From: Alphaproteobacteria bacterium
GTDB taxonomy: Bacteria > Pseudomonadota > Alphaproteobacteria > Rs-D84
DNA length: 64,000 nt
Direction of reading: 5' to 3'
NCBI GenBank assembly: GCA_017615655.1
Contig: JAFZZS010000002.1
Span: 129,114 to 193,113 of the forward strand
The notes beneath the pieces were generated by a model, which made no database searches, was not told the DNA's origin, and saw only the letters and a program-made list of their open reading frames with translations. Positions 1 to 8,076 of this stretch are shown here, piece by piece. How positions within the stretch are numbered: position 1 is the stretch's first letter; each line of letters begins with the position of its first letter. A program made the translations under genes and the position numbers.

Positions 1-420
1 GCGACCGGTAATTTGTATACTGCTGAAAGTGGTAGTCTTATCACTGTTGATAATACAAATCACACCATTGGCACCAATGCACAGGCCAACGTAATCGAAA
101 CAGTTCAGGTTAATGGCACTGCTTTGACTCCGGATGCTAATAAAGCCGTTAATGTCACTGTTCCGACAACCGTGGCGCAGTTGACCGATGCAGCAAATTA
201 TGAGGTAGTTGCCAATAAGTCCACCAGCTTTGCGACAGATACGGGCAGTAATACGAAGTATCCATCTGTTGCGGCAGTTGAAGCATATGTTACTGGTTTG
301 AACAATAATTTGAATTTGCCGGCAAACAATGACGGTAATGCTGCGTGTTCGGCTCAAAAGCCATGTGCTTTGGTATGGACTGGTACAGGCCAACCAACCT
401 GGGAACAGATCCAGCAGTAA
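1..420 (+). CDS. C-terminal end of a surface/adhesin-like protein (5' truncated by window)
   Basis: The reading frame is open at the left edge, so only the last 139 residues are visible and the start lies outside the window. The visible part is Asn/Thr/Val-rich and low in charge. It contains the segment YPSVAAVEAYVTGLN, which resembles the repeated head/stalk-like segments at the end of the giant surface protein at 59752. It ends with a Cys pair followed by an aromatic (C-X5-C-A-L-V-W), like the ends of the exported proteins at 8077 and 55727. A terminator follows directly. It is most likely an exported surface protein of the same lineage-specific group; no enzymatic function is suggested. 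Confidence 0.6.
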   Translation, partial: ATGNLYTAESGSLITVDNTNHTIGTNAQANVIETVQVNGTALTPDANKAVNVTVPTTVAQLTDAANYEVVANKSTSFATDTGSNTKYPSVAAVEAYVTGLNNNLNLPANNDGNAACSAQKPCALVWTGTGQPTWEQIQQ

Positions 421-468
421 TCGTATAGATTATACGTAAAAAACTTTTTTGAACATGTGTTGACCCTT

Positions 469-498
469 AAAACCACCGGTCCCCCGGTGGTTTTTTTA
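469..498 (+). terminator. Rho-independent terminator
   Basis: An 8-bp stem (ACCACCGG / CCGGTGGT) with a 4-base C-rich loop is followed by seven T. It lies 50 bases after the stop of the partial surface-protein gene. Confidence 0.9.
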
Positions 499-830
499 AT
501 CATACCATTTTTCCCCGTCATACCATTTTTCCCCGTCATACCATTTTTTCCCGTCATACCGCGGAAACGCGGTATCTCCCCGTTTCCCGTCGAAGACTGA
601 CAAGACCCCGCATCGCAGTGCGGGGTGACGAGAGGAAATAGTGCAGGGACAACTACCCCGCCGGTGTTCCCGTCATACCATTTTTTTCCGTCATACCATT
701 TTTTTCCGTCATACCGCGGAAACGCGGTATCTCCCCGTTTCCCGTCGAAGACTGACAAGACCCCGCATCGCAGTGCGGGGTGACGAGGAGGAAATAGTGC
801 AGGGTGACGAGAGGAAATAGTGCAGGGTGA
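499..830. repeat. Composite intergenic repeat array, left arm (two units)
   Basis: Each unit has short tandem copies of an about 18-base element (CATACCATTTTTCCCCGT and close variants), then a module of about 95 bases. The module contains the perfect palindrome ATACCGCG-GAAA-CGCGGTAT (556-575 and 711-730) and a second hairpin CCCCGCA-N6-TGCGGGG (606-625 in the first unit). Its last about 25 bases (GTGACGAG..GGAAATAGTGCAGG) are repeated once more at 779-829. The minus-strand open frames over this array show a periodic DGKKWYDG-type translation and are artefacts of the repeat. Confidence 0.85.
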
Positions 831-874
831 CAGAAAAGGTTGCAATTAACGTGAACGTATATAAAATAATATGC

Positions 875-1201
875 ATGGAAAAAACAGGCGGTTATGTTTA
901 CATTATGACTAATAAAAAAAATGGAACACTTTATATTGGTTCCACGTCTGATTTAATTGGTCGTGTGTTTGAACATAAAAACAAAATTATACCACGTTCT
1001 TTTACCGCAAGGTATAATCTGGACAAATTGGTTTATTTCGAATGGCATAATAAATTGGAAAATATGGTAATACGTGAACGGCAACTAAAAGAATGGAACC
1101 GTGCATGGAAAATTCAAATTATCGAAGAAATGAATCCTGAATGGTGCGATTTATATAATCAATTGTTGATAGATAATGGTTATCAGCCAATAAAAAAATA
1201 A
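875..1201 (+). CDS. Small GIY-YIG nuclease domain protein (YhbQ/URI-like)
   Basis: This 108-residue protein is a stand-alone GIY-YIG domain. The two signature strands are YVYIM (residues 7-11) and LYIGST (19-24), followed by the conserved R30 in GRVFEH. The later helix ERQLKEW carries the metal-binding Glu typical of the family, and NPEWCDLY matches the usual C-terminal signature. The ATG at 875 is preferred because it starts directly before the domain; an upstream in-frame start would add 16 residues encoded by repeat DNA. No good ribosome-binding site is visible. The gene sits between two arms of the same intergenic repeat, which suggests it travels with, or processes, the repeat. Nuclease activity follows from the family; the substrate is unknown. 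Confidence 0.85.
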   Translation: MEKTGGYVYIMTNKKNGTLYIGSTSDLIGRVFEHKNKIIPRSFTARYNLDKLVYFEWHNKLENMVIRERQLKEWNRAWKIQIIEEMNPEWCDLYNQLLIDNGYQPIKK

Positions 1202-1208
1202 TTGTAAT

Positions 1209-1375
1209 CCCATTTTTTTCCGTCATACCATTTTTCCCCGTCATACCATTTTTTTCCGTCATACCATTTTTTTCCGTCATACCGCGGAAACGCGGTATCT
1301 CCCCGTTTCCCGTCGAAGACTGACAAGACCCCGCATCGCAGTGCGGGGTGACGAGAGGAAATAGTACAGGGACAA
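1209..1375. repeat. Composite intergenic repeat array, right arm
   Basis: Four short elements of the CATACCATTTTT(T/C)(T/C)CCGT type lead into a third copy of the 95-base palindromic module (ATACCGCG-GAAA-CGCGGTAT at 1279-1298, then CCCCGCA..TGCGGGG). The copy is in the same orientation as the left arm, so the GIY-YIG gene is bracketed by direct repeats. Confidence 0.85.
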
Positions 1376-1377
1376 CT

Positions 1378-1404
1378 ACCCACTACCACTAACACTAACC
1401 ACTA
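1378..1404. repeat. CACTAACCACTA micro-repeat
   Basis: Short degenerate repeats of the CACTA/ACTAAC type abut, and run into, the stop codon of the minus-strand DedA gene. The same micro-repeat occurs at several other gene ends in the window (7869, 8616, 14950, 31960, 32512). Confidence 0.6.
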
Positions 1405-1974
1405 CACCACAAACATCAGCAATATGCCGGTGGCGGCGATTAATATCGCGCCAATCGTTAATGGCCAGAAAAATTTATTCACTATCGCATTCGCACGTTC
1501 CTGGAACCGCCACAGCAGGTATCCAACAATCGCAAAGCGCCCAGTGCGGAATATTGCCGACAGCCCCAAAAACAACAGTGCCGGAAATCCCATGAACCCC
1601 GCGCACATCGCCATCAATTTATATGGAACCGGGGTTACCGCCGTCAAAAAGATTATAAATACGCCATGTTTGATAAACAGGCTTTGCGCCAATTCAAACT
1701 TTTCCATCGTTGCAAAGTTTTCAATTATCCATACGCCCACCGAATCGAATACCCACAGGCCGATGCAATATGCAATCGCGCCACCAACAATCGAACCCAA
1801 TGTCGCCGCCAAAACCACCGGAACCGCACGTTTCTTGTTCGCAATAATGGGGGGCGTCATGAAAACCTCGGGCGGAATAAACAGGAATATCGATTCGAAT
1901 ACCGTCATTATAAAAACTATCCATGTGTATGCTTTTGTTTCCGCACGCGACAGCAGATATTCCGAAATCTTCAT
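1402..1974 (-). CDS. DedA/YqaA family membrane protein (VTT domain)
   Basis: The 190-residue protein has several hydrophobic segments. It shows the DedA-type core with acidic and proline residues in the first reentrant region (FESIFLFIPPEVFMTPP, residues 26-42), a Gly-rich GSIVGGAIAYCIG segment, and TAVTPVPYKLMAMCAGFMG, typical of the YqaA subgroup. DedA proteins are inner-membrane proteins linked to lipid flipping and proton-motive-force maintenance; the specific role here is inferred from family only. It is convergent with the repeat array and divergent from rbfA. Length and start (MKISEYL) fit the family. Confidence 0.85.
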   Translation of the reverse strand: MKISEYLLSRAETKAYTWIVFIMTVFESIFLFIPPEVFMTPPIIANKKRAVPVVLAATLGSIVGGAIAYCIGLWVFDSVGVWIIENFATMEKFELAQSLFIKHGVFIIFLTAVTPVPYKLMAMCAGFMGFPALLFLGLSAIFRTGRFAIVGYLLWRFQERANAIVNKFFWPLTIGAILIAATGILLMFVV

Positions 1975-2062
1975 GTTTTTATTCCCCGTATTTAAAAAAA
2001 ATCTTGATTAAATCTTTATATTTTATACCTTTACATTACAATGAAATAAACGGATTAGTCAA

Positions 2063-2413
2063 ATGCGAAAAAAAACAACTGATTCAAATCGTAACGACCG
2101 CATCGCGTCCAAAGTGCAAACTATCGTCGCAGAAATCCTGCGCGATGAATACGCCGATGACCCGGTGTTGTCGGGGGTGTCGCTGGTCGGGTCGGTGGCG
2201 CATGGCGGATTGCAATTTGTCCGTTTGTTTTTCTATTGTCGCACAAATGATATCGATGCCGCTAAACGCAGGTTGGATATCGAAACAAAAACGATTCGAT
2301 TCATGATGGGACAAAAATTGGACCAAAAATATGTCCCACAAATTCAATTTATATATGACGATACGCTGGAACGCGCCGCTAAAATCGACGAATTGTTGAA
2401 TAATTTAAAGTAA
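2063..2413 (+). CDS. rbfA: Ribosome-binding factor A
   Basis: This 116-residue protein helps maturation of the 16S rRNA 5' end in the 30S subunit. The N-terminal DRIASKVQTIVAEILRDE helix and the C-terminal VPQIQFIYDDTLERAAKIDELL are the family hallmarks, and the length is normal. It lies just upstream of lepA, another translation factor, with a separate promoter candidate in between, so the two may be co-expressed or independently transcribed. Confidence 0.92.
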   Translation: MRKKTTDSNRNDRIASKVQTIVAEILRDEYADDPVLSGVSLVGSVAHGGLQFVRLFFYCRTNDIDAAKRRLDIETKTIRFMMGQKLDQKYVPQIQFIYDDTLERAAKIDELLNNLK

Positions 2414-2421
2414 TTTTCCCC

Positions 2422-2450
2422 TTGCGATTGCCATTATACGAGTGTATCAT
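2422..2450 (+). promoter_or_regulatory. Candidate lepA promoter
   Basis: TTGCGA (2422-2427) and TATCAT (2445-2450) are separated by exactly 17 bases, between the rbfA stop and lepA. Confidence 0.5.
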
Positions 2451-2476
2451 TGCCGCAAAAGGAAGTCATATTCATA

Positions 2477-4264
2477 ATGAAGCAGCAGAATATCAGAAAC
2501 TTTTCCATCGTCGCACATATTGATCATGGCAAATCAACATTGTCAGACCGTTTGATTGAATATACTGGTGGGCTTGAATCACGCGAAATGAAGGCGCAAG
2601 TCCTGGATTCTATGGATATTGAACGTGAACGCGGAATTACGATAAAGGCCCAGACTGTTCGTTTGAACTATCGCGCAAAAGATGGGCAGACATATCAACT
2701 GAATTTGATGGATACACCCGGACATGTCGATTTCTCGTACGAGGTATCGCGCAGTTTGGCGGCATGCGAGGGCGCGTTGGTTTTGGTCGATGCAACCCAG
2801 GGTGTCCAGGCGCAGACCTTGGCAAATGCATATTTGGCGTTGGATAATGATTTGGAAATGCTGCCGGTGCTGAACAAAATTGATTTGCCGTCCAGTGATG
2901 TTGACGGAACGCGCGCACAAATTTCTGATGTGATTGGTTTGGATGCGGCGGATGCAATCGCGGTGTCGGGGAAAACGGGTGCCGGTGTCCCCGAACTGTT
3001 GGAAGAAATCGTTCATAAACTGCCCGCACCATCGGGTGATGAAAATGCCCCAACGCGTGCGTTGCTGGTGGATTCGTGGTATGATTCGTACCTTGGGGTT
3101 GTGGTGTTGGTGCGCGTGGTCGATGGAACTTTGCGCCGCGGTCAAAAGATTCATTTTATTGCGACTGGTGCCGAATATACTGTCGAAAAAATCGGGTACT
3201 TTACACCAAAAATGGTTAATGTTGATGAATTGTCCACCGGCGAAATTGGGTTCATTATTACCGGTATGAAGACAATTCATGATTGCAAAGTTGGTGATAC
3301 AATCGCCGATGCACGTGCCACGGTCGATGCATTGCCGGGCTTTAAACCGTCGGTGCCGGTGGTGTTTTCATCGTTCTTTCCAATGGTTGCCGATGATTAT
3401 CCGGCGTTGCGCGAAAGTGCCGAAAAATTGGCGCTGAATGATGCATCGTTTGTGTTCACAACCGAAAAATCTTCGGCATTGGGTTTCGGATTACGCTGTG
3501 GTTTCTTGGGATTGTTGCATATGGAAATTATCAGCGAGCGACTTTTCCGCGAATTCAATTTGAACCTGATAAATACGGTGCCAAGCGTGCTGTATAAAAT
3601 CCATCTGCGCAATGGCGAAGTTATGGATTTGGAAAACCCGGCCGATATGCCCGATATTACAAAAATTGAATCTATCGAAGAACCATGGGTGCGTGCAACA
3701 ATTATGATGCCTGACAAGTATATGGGGGGCATCATGTCGCTGTGTTCGGAACGTCGCGGCATTCAAGAAAATATTTCGTATGTTGGAAATAGGGCGGTGT
3801 TGACCTATAAATTGCCTTTGGCAGAAATCGTTTTTGATTTTTATGATCGGGTGAAATCTATATCATCGGGTTATGCATCGTTTGACTATGTGGTCCAGGG
3901 GTATCAGCCGTCCGATTTGGTAAAGGTTTCAATCCTGGTGAACGAAGAAAATGTTGAACCTTTGTCGTTCATGTGCCATCGGTCCAGTGCAGAAAAACGT
4001 GGACGTACAATTGTCGAAAAACTAAAAGATTTAATTCCGCGTCATCAATTTAAAATACCGCTGCAGGCGGCAATCGGCGGAAAAATTATCGCGCGTGAAA
4101 CAATCGCAGCCTATCGCAAGGATGTTACGGCGAAATGCTATGGCGGCGATATCACGCGTAAACGGAAACTTTTGGAGAAGCAGAAAGAGGGGAAAAAGCG
4201 TATGCGGACATTTGGTAATGTTGAAATACCACAGTCTGCATTTATTAACGCACTGAAAGTGTAA
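2477..4264 (+). CDS. lepA: Elongation factor 4 (back-translocating GTPase LepA)
   Basis: The 595-residue protein has the GTPase motifs near the N-terminus: AHIDHGKST (G1), DTPGHVDF (G3) and NKID (G4). Elongation-factor domains follow, including [16 protein letters not shown], and the LepA-specific C-terminal domain ends in [18 protein letters not shown]. LepA binds ribosomes and assists translation or ribosome biogenesis under stress. The ATG at 2477 is chosen because AAGGAAG lies upstream and the family N-terminus ([13 protein letters not shown]) follows directly; a TTG nine codons earlier is less likely. It is the first gene of a group with two small paralogues and an integrase-like gene. 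Confidence 0.96.
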   Translation: MKQQNIRNFSIVAHIDHGKSTLSDRLIEYTGGLESREMKAQVLDSMDIERERGITIKAQTVRLNYRAKDGQTYQLNLMDTPGHVDFSYEVSRSLAACEGALVLVDATQGVQAQTLANAYLALDNDLEMLPVLNKIDLPSSDVDGTRAQISDVIGLDAADAIAVSGKTGAGVPELLEEIVHKLPAPSGDENAPTRALLVDSWYDSYLGVVVLVRVVDGTLRRGQKIHFIATGAEYTVEKIGYFTPKMVNVDELSTGEIGFIITGMKTIHDCKVGDTIADARATVDALPGFKPSVPVVFSSFFPMVADDYPALRESAEKLALNDASFVFTTEKSSALGFGLRCGFLGLLHMEIISERLFREFNLNLINTVPSVLYKIHLRNGEVMDLENPADMPDITKIESIEEPWVRATIMMPDKYMGGIMSLCSERRGIQENISYVGNRAVLTYKLPLAEIVFDFYDRVKSISSGYASFDYVVQGYQPSDLVKVSILVNEENVEPLSFMCHRSSAEKRGRTIVEKLKDLIPRHQFKIPLQAAIGGKIIARETIAAYRKDVTAKCYGGDITRKRKLLEKQKEGKKRMRTFGNVEIPQSAFINALKV

Positions 4265-4284
4265 TAAACAAAAGGAAACTTAAC

Positions 4285-4692
4285 ATGACAAGTAAATTTG
4301 CTGAAAACTCTGATTTAACACCAAAGACAAAACTTGGAAAACTTAGAAAACTTTCACGGGATATTCGTAATGCACGTCGTGCAATGTATGCGGCTGAACG
4401 CAAAATTACATGCTTTGCCGAAGAATATAATTTAGATACTAAACAACAAAATGCTGCCGAAGGTTGTATAAACAAATTTGGCAAAGTTGCACTTGATGCC
4501 TCTGTAACAGCACAATTTGACGATGCGGGTTATCATACATTCTGCCCACTTTTCTCGACAACAGATTTCTGTGCAAATAATAAATGTGAATTACATGCGG
4601 CAAATATGGACTATGTAACGGCCAAAGATCGCTATAACGTTGCCAGATTAAAAAGACGCGAATTTGTTAAAAACATGTTTCGTTCCAAATAA
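4285..4692 (+). CDS. Small protein with C-X8-C-X4-C-X2-H motif (paralogue 1)
   Basis: I do not recognise this 135-residue protein. It starts after a good AAAGGAAA ribosome-binding site, 20 bases behind lepA. The N-terminal half is a basic helix (KLGKLRKLSRDIRNARRAMYA). The central part has a C-X8-C-X4-C-X2-H motif (FCPLFSTTDFC, then KCELH) that repeats with identical spacing in the next gene. A basic C-terminal helix follows (AKDRYNVARLKRREF). The spacing resembles CCCH zinc fingers, so zinc binding and nucleic-acid contact are reasonable inferences. There is no signal peptide, so it is probably cytoplasmic. Confidence 0.7.
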   Translation: MTSKFAENSDLTPKTKLGKLRKLSRDIRNARRAMYAAERKITCFAEEYNLDTKQQNAAEGCINKFGKVALDASVTAQFDDAGYHTFCPLFSTTDFCANNKCELHAANMDYVTAKDRYNVARLKRREFVKNMFRSK

Positions 4693-4752
4693 TAATGCTC
4701 TGGTTCGGTAAAAATTTTGCCGAACCAGACCAAAGAAAAAAAGGAAAGGAAA

Positions 4753-5082
4753 ATGCTGAAAGAAAAATTACAGAATATTTCTTTGGCGGTCAAAGAAGTA
4801 CGACGGCTGCGTAAAGAATGTTGTGACACAAAGGGTGATTTCCTTTGTACAAATGTGGTGTATGCTGAATCATCTGTAGGAGATTTATTTTTCGATTATG
4901 GTTTTGATGTAAGCGTTCCGATGTTTTGCTCGTTTTATGATGCACATAAATATTGTGATAATACAGAATGTCCAAATCATAATTGGAATAAAAATTATAT
5001 CGATTTGATAAAGCAATTGCGTATTGCAAAATATTTGCGTAATCAGGCAATCTTGGATTTGTTTCGTGCAAAGCGTAAATAA
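4753..5082 (+). CDS. Small protein with C-X8-C-X4-C-X2-H motif (paralogue 2)
   Basis: This 109-residue protein is a diverged tandem paralogue of the preceding gene product. The motif (FCSFYDAHKYC, then ECPNH) has exactly the same C-X8-C-X4-C-X2-H spacing, and the same basic C-terminal helix follows (IKQLRIAKYLRNQAILDLFRAKR). An extra N-terminal Cys pair (ECCDTKGDFLC) is present. ATG 4753 is preferred over an in-frame ATG at 4717 because a strong AAGGAAAGGA site lies just before it. The 60-base gap to the first paralogue and 25 bases to the integrase-like gene suggest one transcription unit. Function is unknown. Confidence 0.7.
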   Translation: MLKEKLQNISLAVKEVRRLRKECCDTKGDFLCTNVVYAESSVGDLFFDYGFDVSVPMFCSFYDAHKYCDNTECPNHNWNKNYIDLIKQLRIAKYLRNQAILDLFRAKRK

Positions 5083-5107
5083 AAACTAATTAAAAAAGGG
5101 ATTAGTC

Positions 5108-6112
5108 ATGGCACACCAATTCTTTTTTAATCCGTATATTTTGGATAATTTAACAACACCTGCGCGTGGTTTTGATGTTGTCCAAGATATTTCCGAGCCA
5201 AGATTACGCATGTATATAACAAGTCGTGGTGTCAAAACCTTTTTTGTGCGCAAGCGTATAAATGGACGTGACAGGCGGGTTATCATCGGTAAATACCCTG
5301 ATGTTGATATTGAAGATGCGCGTGGTGCCGTGGCAACCGTCCTAGAGGACGCATCAAAAAAAGTCCAGATTAAACGTAAAAAAATTCTTTTTCGTGAGTT
5401 TATGCAAATGTACCTTAAGAATCGCGTGCATCGTTCTGTTGGTTCTTATGATAAACTCGTTCGTTCTATCAATCACCATTTAACAGGATTGTTTGATAAA
5501 AATATTTCGGAAATTTCGGTTGATGATATTCAAGAAACAATTGATAAAATTGGTGGCGCGGCGATGGCGGCACGTATGCATGAATTGTTACAAAGTGTAT
5601 TTCGTTACGCTATTGATACCGGATATGTTAAAAATAATCCTGTATTGCAATTACCAAAGCCTGAACAAAATCGACGTGTGCGACCATTGACCAAATATGG
5701 AATAAGACGGCTTGTTGAATCTATAAAGAATTATTCTGATACGATTATGCGCGATGCGTTTTTAATGTTGGTTTACGGGTTCGCAACAAAAAATCAGATT
5801 TTTTCTATGCAATGGGCAGATTTAGATTTTAATCGTGATATGTGGAATGAACAGCCGTTATCGGATATGGCGGTTGTGTTGTTACAAGATATGCCCCAAG
5901 ATGGATATTGGGTTTTCCCGGGACGTGGGCATGGGCATTTGACAGATCCGCGTTTGGCATGGTCACGCGTTGTTACCGATGCGGGTATACCAAATCTGAC
6001 AATGGACGATGTGTATAAATTCATGGTACGGCATCTTGTTTGGGCGGGTGACAAGGAAGATTTGCGCACAAATATGAATGAATTATTGGAAGAATTGTTT
6101 ATAAATGAATAA
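5108..6112 (+). CDS. Integrase-like protein lacking the tyrosine-recombinase catalytic residues
   Basis: The 334-residue protein has the layout of a P4-type phage integrase: an N-terminal arm-binding region (RVIIGKYPDVDIEDAR, about 57-72), a SAM-like core-binding domain (about 95-180, ending FRYAIDTGYVKNNPV) and a catalytic-domain-like C-terminal half. The expected Arg after the first helix is missing (YGFATKNQIFSMQW). The HxxR segment is replaced (LTMDDVYKFMVRHL), and no nucleophilic Tyr is visible near the end. The frame is intact over the full length, so the protein may be a retained DNA-binding protein rather than a pseudogene. It follows the two CCCH-like genes with a GGGA-type ribosome-binding site. 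Confidence 0.7.
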   Translation: MAHQFFFNPYILDNLTTPARGFDVVQDISEPRLRMYITSRGVKTFFVRKRINGRDRRVIIGKYPDVDIEDARGAVATVLEDASKKVQIKRKKILFREFMQMYLKNRVHRSVGSYDKLVRSINHHLTGLFDKNISEISVDDIQETIDKIGGAAMAARMHELLQSVFRYAIDTGYVKNNPVLQLPKPEQNRRVRPLTKYGIRRLVESIKNYSDTIMRDAFLMLVYGFATKNQIFSMQWADLDFNRDMWNEQPLSDMAVVLLQDMPQDGYWVFPGRGHGHLTDPRLAWSRVVTDAGIPNLTMDDVYKFMVRHLVWAGDKEDLRTNMNELLEELFINE

Positions 6113-6121
6113 CCGGTTTTT

Positions 6122-6141
6122 GTTATCATTTGTTATAATTT
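6122..6141 (+). promoter_or_regulatory. Shared 20-base promoter box (acpP copy)
   Basis: GTTATCATTTGTTATAATTT contains a TATAAT (6134-6139). It recurs exactly at 14009-14028 and with two changes at 13218-13237, upstream of two outer-membrane genes. TTGACA follows at 6143. Whether the box is a -10 region or an operator/UP-like element cannot be decided by eye. Confidence 0.5.
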
Positions 6142-6230
6142 CTTGACATGTGAACGATAAAATGATAGTTTTTGAGTCATAAACGTCATTAGGGTATGAC
6201 AAAAAGTTTAACTTAAACAAAGGATATAAA

Positions 6231-6491
6231 ATGTCAACTTTTGAAAAAGTAAAAAAATTGGTCGTAGAAAAATTGGGCGTCGATGAAGCCAAAGTTACGG
6301 AAAAGGCCGCATTTGTTAATGATTTGGGTGCTGATTCTTTGGACGTCGTCGAATTCGTTATGGCCGTTGAACAAGAATTTGATATTACAATCCCAGATGA
6401 AGAAGCTGCAAAATTGTCGACTGTTGGTGATGCAGTAAAGTACATTGAAGCACACGCGAAAAAGGCAGAAGCACCAGCTGCGAAAAAATAA
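6231..6491 (+). CDS. acpP: Acyl carrier protein
   Basis: This 86-residue acidic protein carries the growing acyl chain in type II fatty-acid synthesis. The 4'-phosphopantetheine site is S36 in [13 protein letters not shown], the invariant DSL motif. The C-terminal KAEAPAAKK tail is slightly longer than in E. coli AcpP. It has an AAAGGA ribosome-binding site, its own terminator, and stands directly upstream of fabF as in most Proteobacteria. Confidence 0.97.
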   Translation: MSTFEKVKKLVVEKLGVDEAKVTEKAAFVNDLGADSLDVVEFVMAVEQEFDITIPDEEAAKLSTVGDAVKYIEAHAKKAEAPAAKK

Positions 6492-6514
6492 TTTTGGTTA
6501 AATTGGTTATTATT

Positions 6515-6552
6515 ACCGTCACGTGAGTTTTATCAAGCGTGACGGTTTTTTT
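6515..6552 (+). terminator. Rho-independent terminator after acpP
   Basis: A 9-bp stem (ACCGTCACG / CGTGACGGT) is followed by a run of T. It could let acpP be expressed at a higher level than fabF. Confidence 0.85.
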
Positions 6553-6619
6553 GCTGTATTTTTATGTAAAAAAATATTATTATTTGGCATCAGGTTAACA
6601 TTATAAAGGAAATATTATC

Positions 6620-7870
6620 ATGAGAAGAGTAGTTATTACTGGTATGGGTATCGTATCGCCCCTGGGCTGTGGCATAGAACACGCATGGAAAAATATCTTG
6701 GCGGGGAAATCTGGTATTCGCAAAATTGAAGAATTAGTTGAATCTGATATGGTTTGCCAAATTGCTGGCGTTCCGGTGCGTGGAACTGAGCCGGGCATGT
6801 TTAATCCAGATACTGTGGTTGAACCACGTGACCAGCGTAAGATGGATAAATGCATTTTATATGGGGTTGTTGCTGCGGACGAGGCGGTGCGCGATGCGGG
6901 GTTGGATACATATACCGGTGATAAAAATAGAGTGGGGGTTTCCGTTGGCAGTGGTATTGGTGGCCTTAATACGATTTATGAAAATTGTATTGAATTGTCG
7001 GTGAATGGTCCGCGTCATATTAGTCCATTCTTTATTCCAAAATGTATTATAAACATGGCGGCGGGACATATATCTATTAAGTATGGATTCAAGGGACCGA
7101 ATATTGCAACGGTTACCGCATGTGCCACCGGTGCACATAGTATTGGTGAAGGCGCCCGTTTGATTCAACATGGTGATGCCGATATTATGGTTTGTGGTGG
7201 ATGCGAAGGCGCAGTTGGTAAAATTGGTGTTGCCGGATTTTCGGCAATGAAGGCATTAAGTACCCGTAATGATGATCCAGAAACAGCATCACGTCCATGG
7301 GACAAGGGGCGTGACGGTTTTGTTATGTCCGAAGGTGCCGGTATCTTGGTTCTAGAAGAATATGAACATGCCAAGGCACGTGGTGCCAAGATTTATGGTG
7401 AATTGGCGGGTTATGGATTATCAGGTGATGCATATCATATAACCGCACCAGCCGAAAATGGCGAAGGGGGTGCACGCGCAATGATGGCGGCGTTAAACGA
7501 TGCGGGACTTAAACCATCAGATGTCGATTATATCAATGCACATGGAACATCAACTGGTTTGGGTGATATGGGCGAATTAGCCGCGGTCAAAAATATATTT
7601 GGTGGAACGGGTGCATGTATGTCATCAACAAAATCTATGACGGGACATTTGTTGGGTGCCGCCGGTGCAGTCGAGGCAATATTCTGTGCATTAGCAATAC
7701 GTGACGGCATTGTTCCGGCAACAATTAATTTACATGACCCGGTGGACGAGGTTGGTGATTTTGACCTGGTACCGAACGTTGCAAAGAAGCGCAAAGTCGA
7801 TGTTGCATTATCCAATTCATTTGGATTTGGTGGAACGAATGCGTCGCTGGTTTTGAAAAAGGTAAATTAG
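6620..7870 (+). CDS. fabF: 3-oxoacyl-[acyl-carrier-protein] synthase II
   Basis: The 416-residue condensing enzyme elongates acyl-ACP with malonyl-ACP. The catalytic triad is visible: C168 in TVTACATGAHS, H308 in NAHGTSTG and H343 in MTGHLLGAAGAVEA. The C-terminal SNSFGFGGTNASLV is diagnostic. Length is normal and the AAAGGAAA site supports the ATG. It follows acpP; mltG, its usual third partner, is displaced to 12176 by inserted genes. Confidence 0.96.
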   Translation: MRRVVITGMGIVSPLGCGIEHAWKNILAGKSGIRKIEELVESDMVCQIAGVPVRGTEPGMFNPDTVVEPRDQRKMDKCILYGVVAADEAVRDAGLDTYTGDKNRVGVSVGSGIGGLNTIYENCIELSVNGPRHISPFFIPKCIINMAAGHISIKYGFKGPNIATVTACATGAHSIGEGARLIQHGDADIMVCGGCEGAVGKIGVAGFSAMKALSTRNDDPETASRPWDKGRDGFVMSEGAGILVLEEYEHAKARGAKIYGELAGYGLSGDAYHITAPAENGEGGARAMMAALNDAGLKPSDVDYINAHGTSTGLGDMGELAAVKNIFGGTGACMSSTKSMTGHLLGAAGAVEAIFCALAIRDGIVPATINLHDPVDEVGDFDLVPNVAKKRKVDVALSNSFGFGGTNASLVLKKVN

Positions 7871-7891
7871 TGGGTAGTGTCAGTGATTAGT
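7869..7891. repeat. TTAGT/GTGATTAGT micro-repeat
   Basis: Degenerate repeat TAGTGGGTAGTGTCAGTGA, then TTAGT, begins at the fabF stop codon. An inverse-orientation counterpart lies at 8616-8660, so the pair brackets the surface-protein gene at 8077. Confidence 0.5.
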
Positions 7892-7922
7892 AAAACGGTT
7901 GCAGAGATGCAACCGTTTTTTA
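7892..7922 (+). terminator. Rho-independent terminator after fabF
   Basis: CGGTTGCA-GAGA-TGCAACCG stem with a T-run. Confidence 0.9.
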
Positions 7923-7929
7923 ATTTGAA

Positions 7930-7961
7930 TCGTCATACGGCACACTGATGCGGTATCTCTT
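7930..7961. repeat. Decayed copy of the GTCATACC palindromic repeat
   Basis: CGTCATACGGC, then seven bases, then TGCGGTATCTC matches the flanks of the palindrome in the 499-1375 array (GTCATACCGCG..CGCGGTATCTC) with a degenerate loop. Confidence 0.5.
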
Positions 7962-7995
7962 TTAATGATATTTTGCGTAAGTCATTGATACTTCG

Positions 7996-8047
7996 TTTTT
8001 TTTTTTTTTTTTTTGAACTTGATTCAACGGGTTGTGTCTGATATAAT
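7996..8047 (+). promoter_or_regulatory. Poly-T tract plus promoter of surface-protein gene
   Basis: A run of 19 T (7996-8014) precedes TTGATT (8019-8024), 17 bases, and TATAAT (8042-8047). TTGAA-CTTGA-TTCAA, an inverted repeat, overlaps the -35. The same block with 18 T occurs at 55645-55694. A homopolymer of this length beside a promoter is a candidate slipped-strand expression switch. Confidence 0.7.
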
Positions 8048-8076
8048 TCATATGAGTAAATAAGAGGGAATTTTCC

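Noticed and set aside
499..720. Possible CRISPR array
   Set aside because: The 18-base units are directly adjacent without unique spacers, and no cas genes are present.
354..845. Minus-strand frame with repeated GMTGKNGM-type peptide
   Set aside because: It is the translation of the short tandem DNA repeats and has no ribosome-binding site or independent support.
1183..1395. Minus-strand frame with repeated DGKKWY peptide
   Set aside because: Same repeat-derived artefact as on the left arm.
2579..3280. Minus-strand frame within lepA
   Set aside because: Antisense shadow of lepA codon bias.
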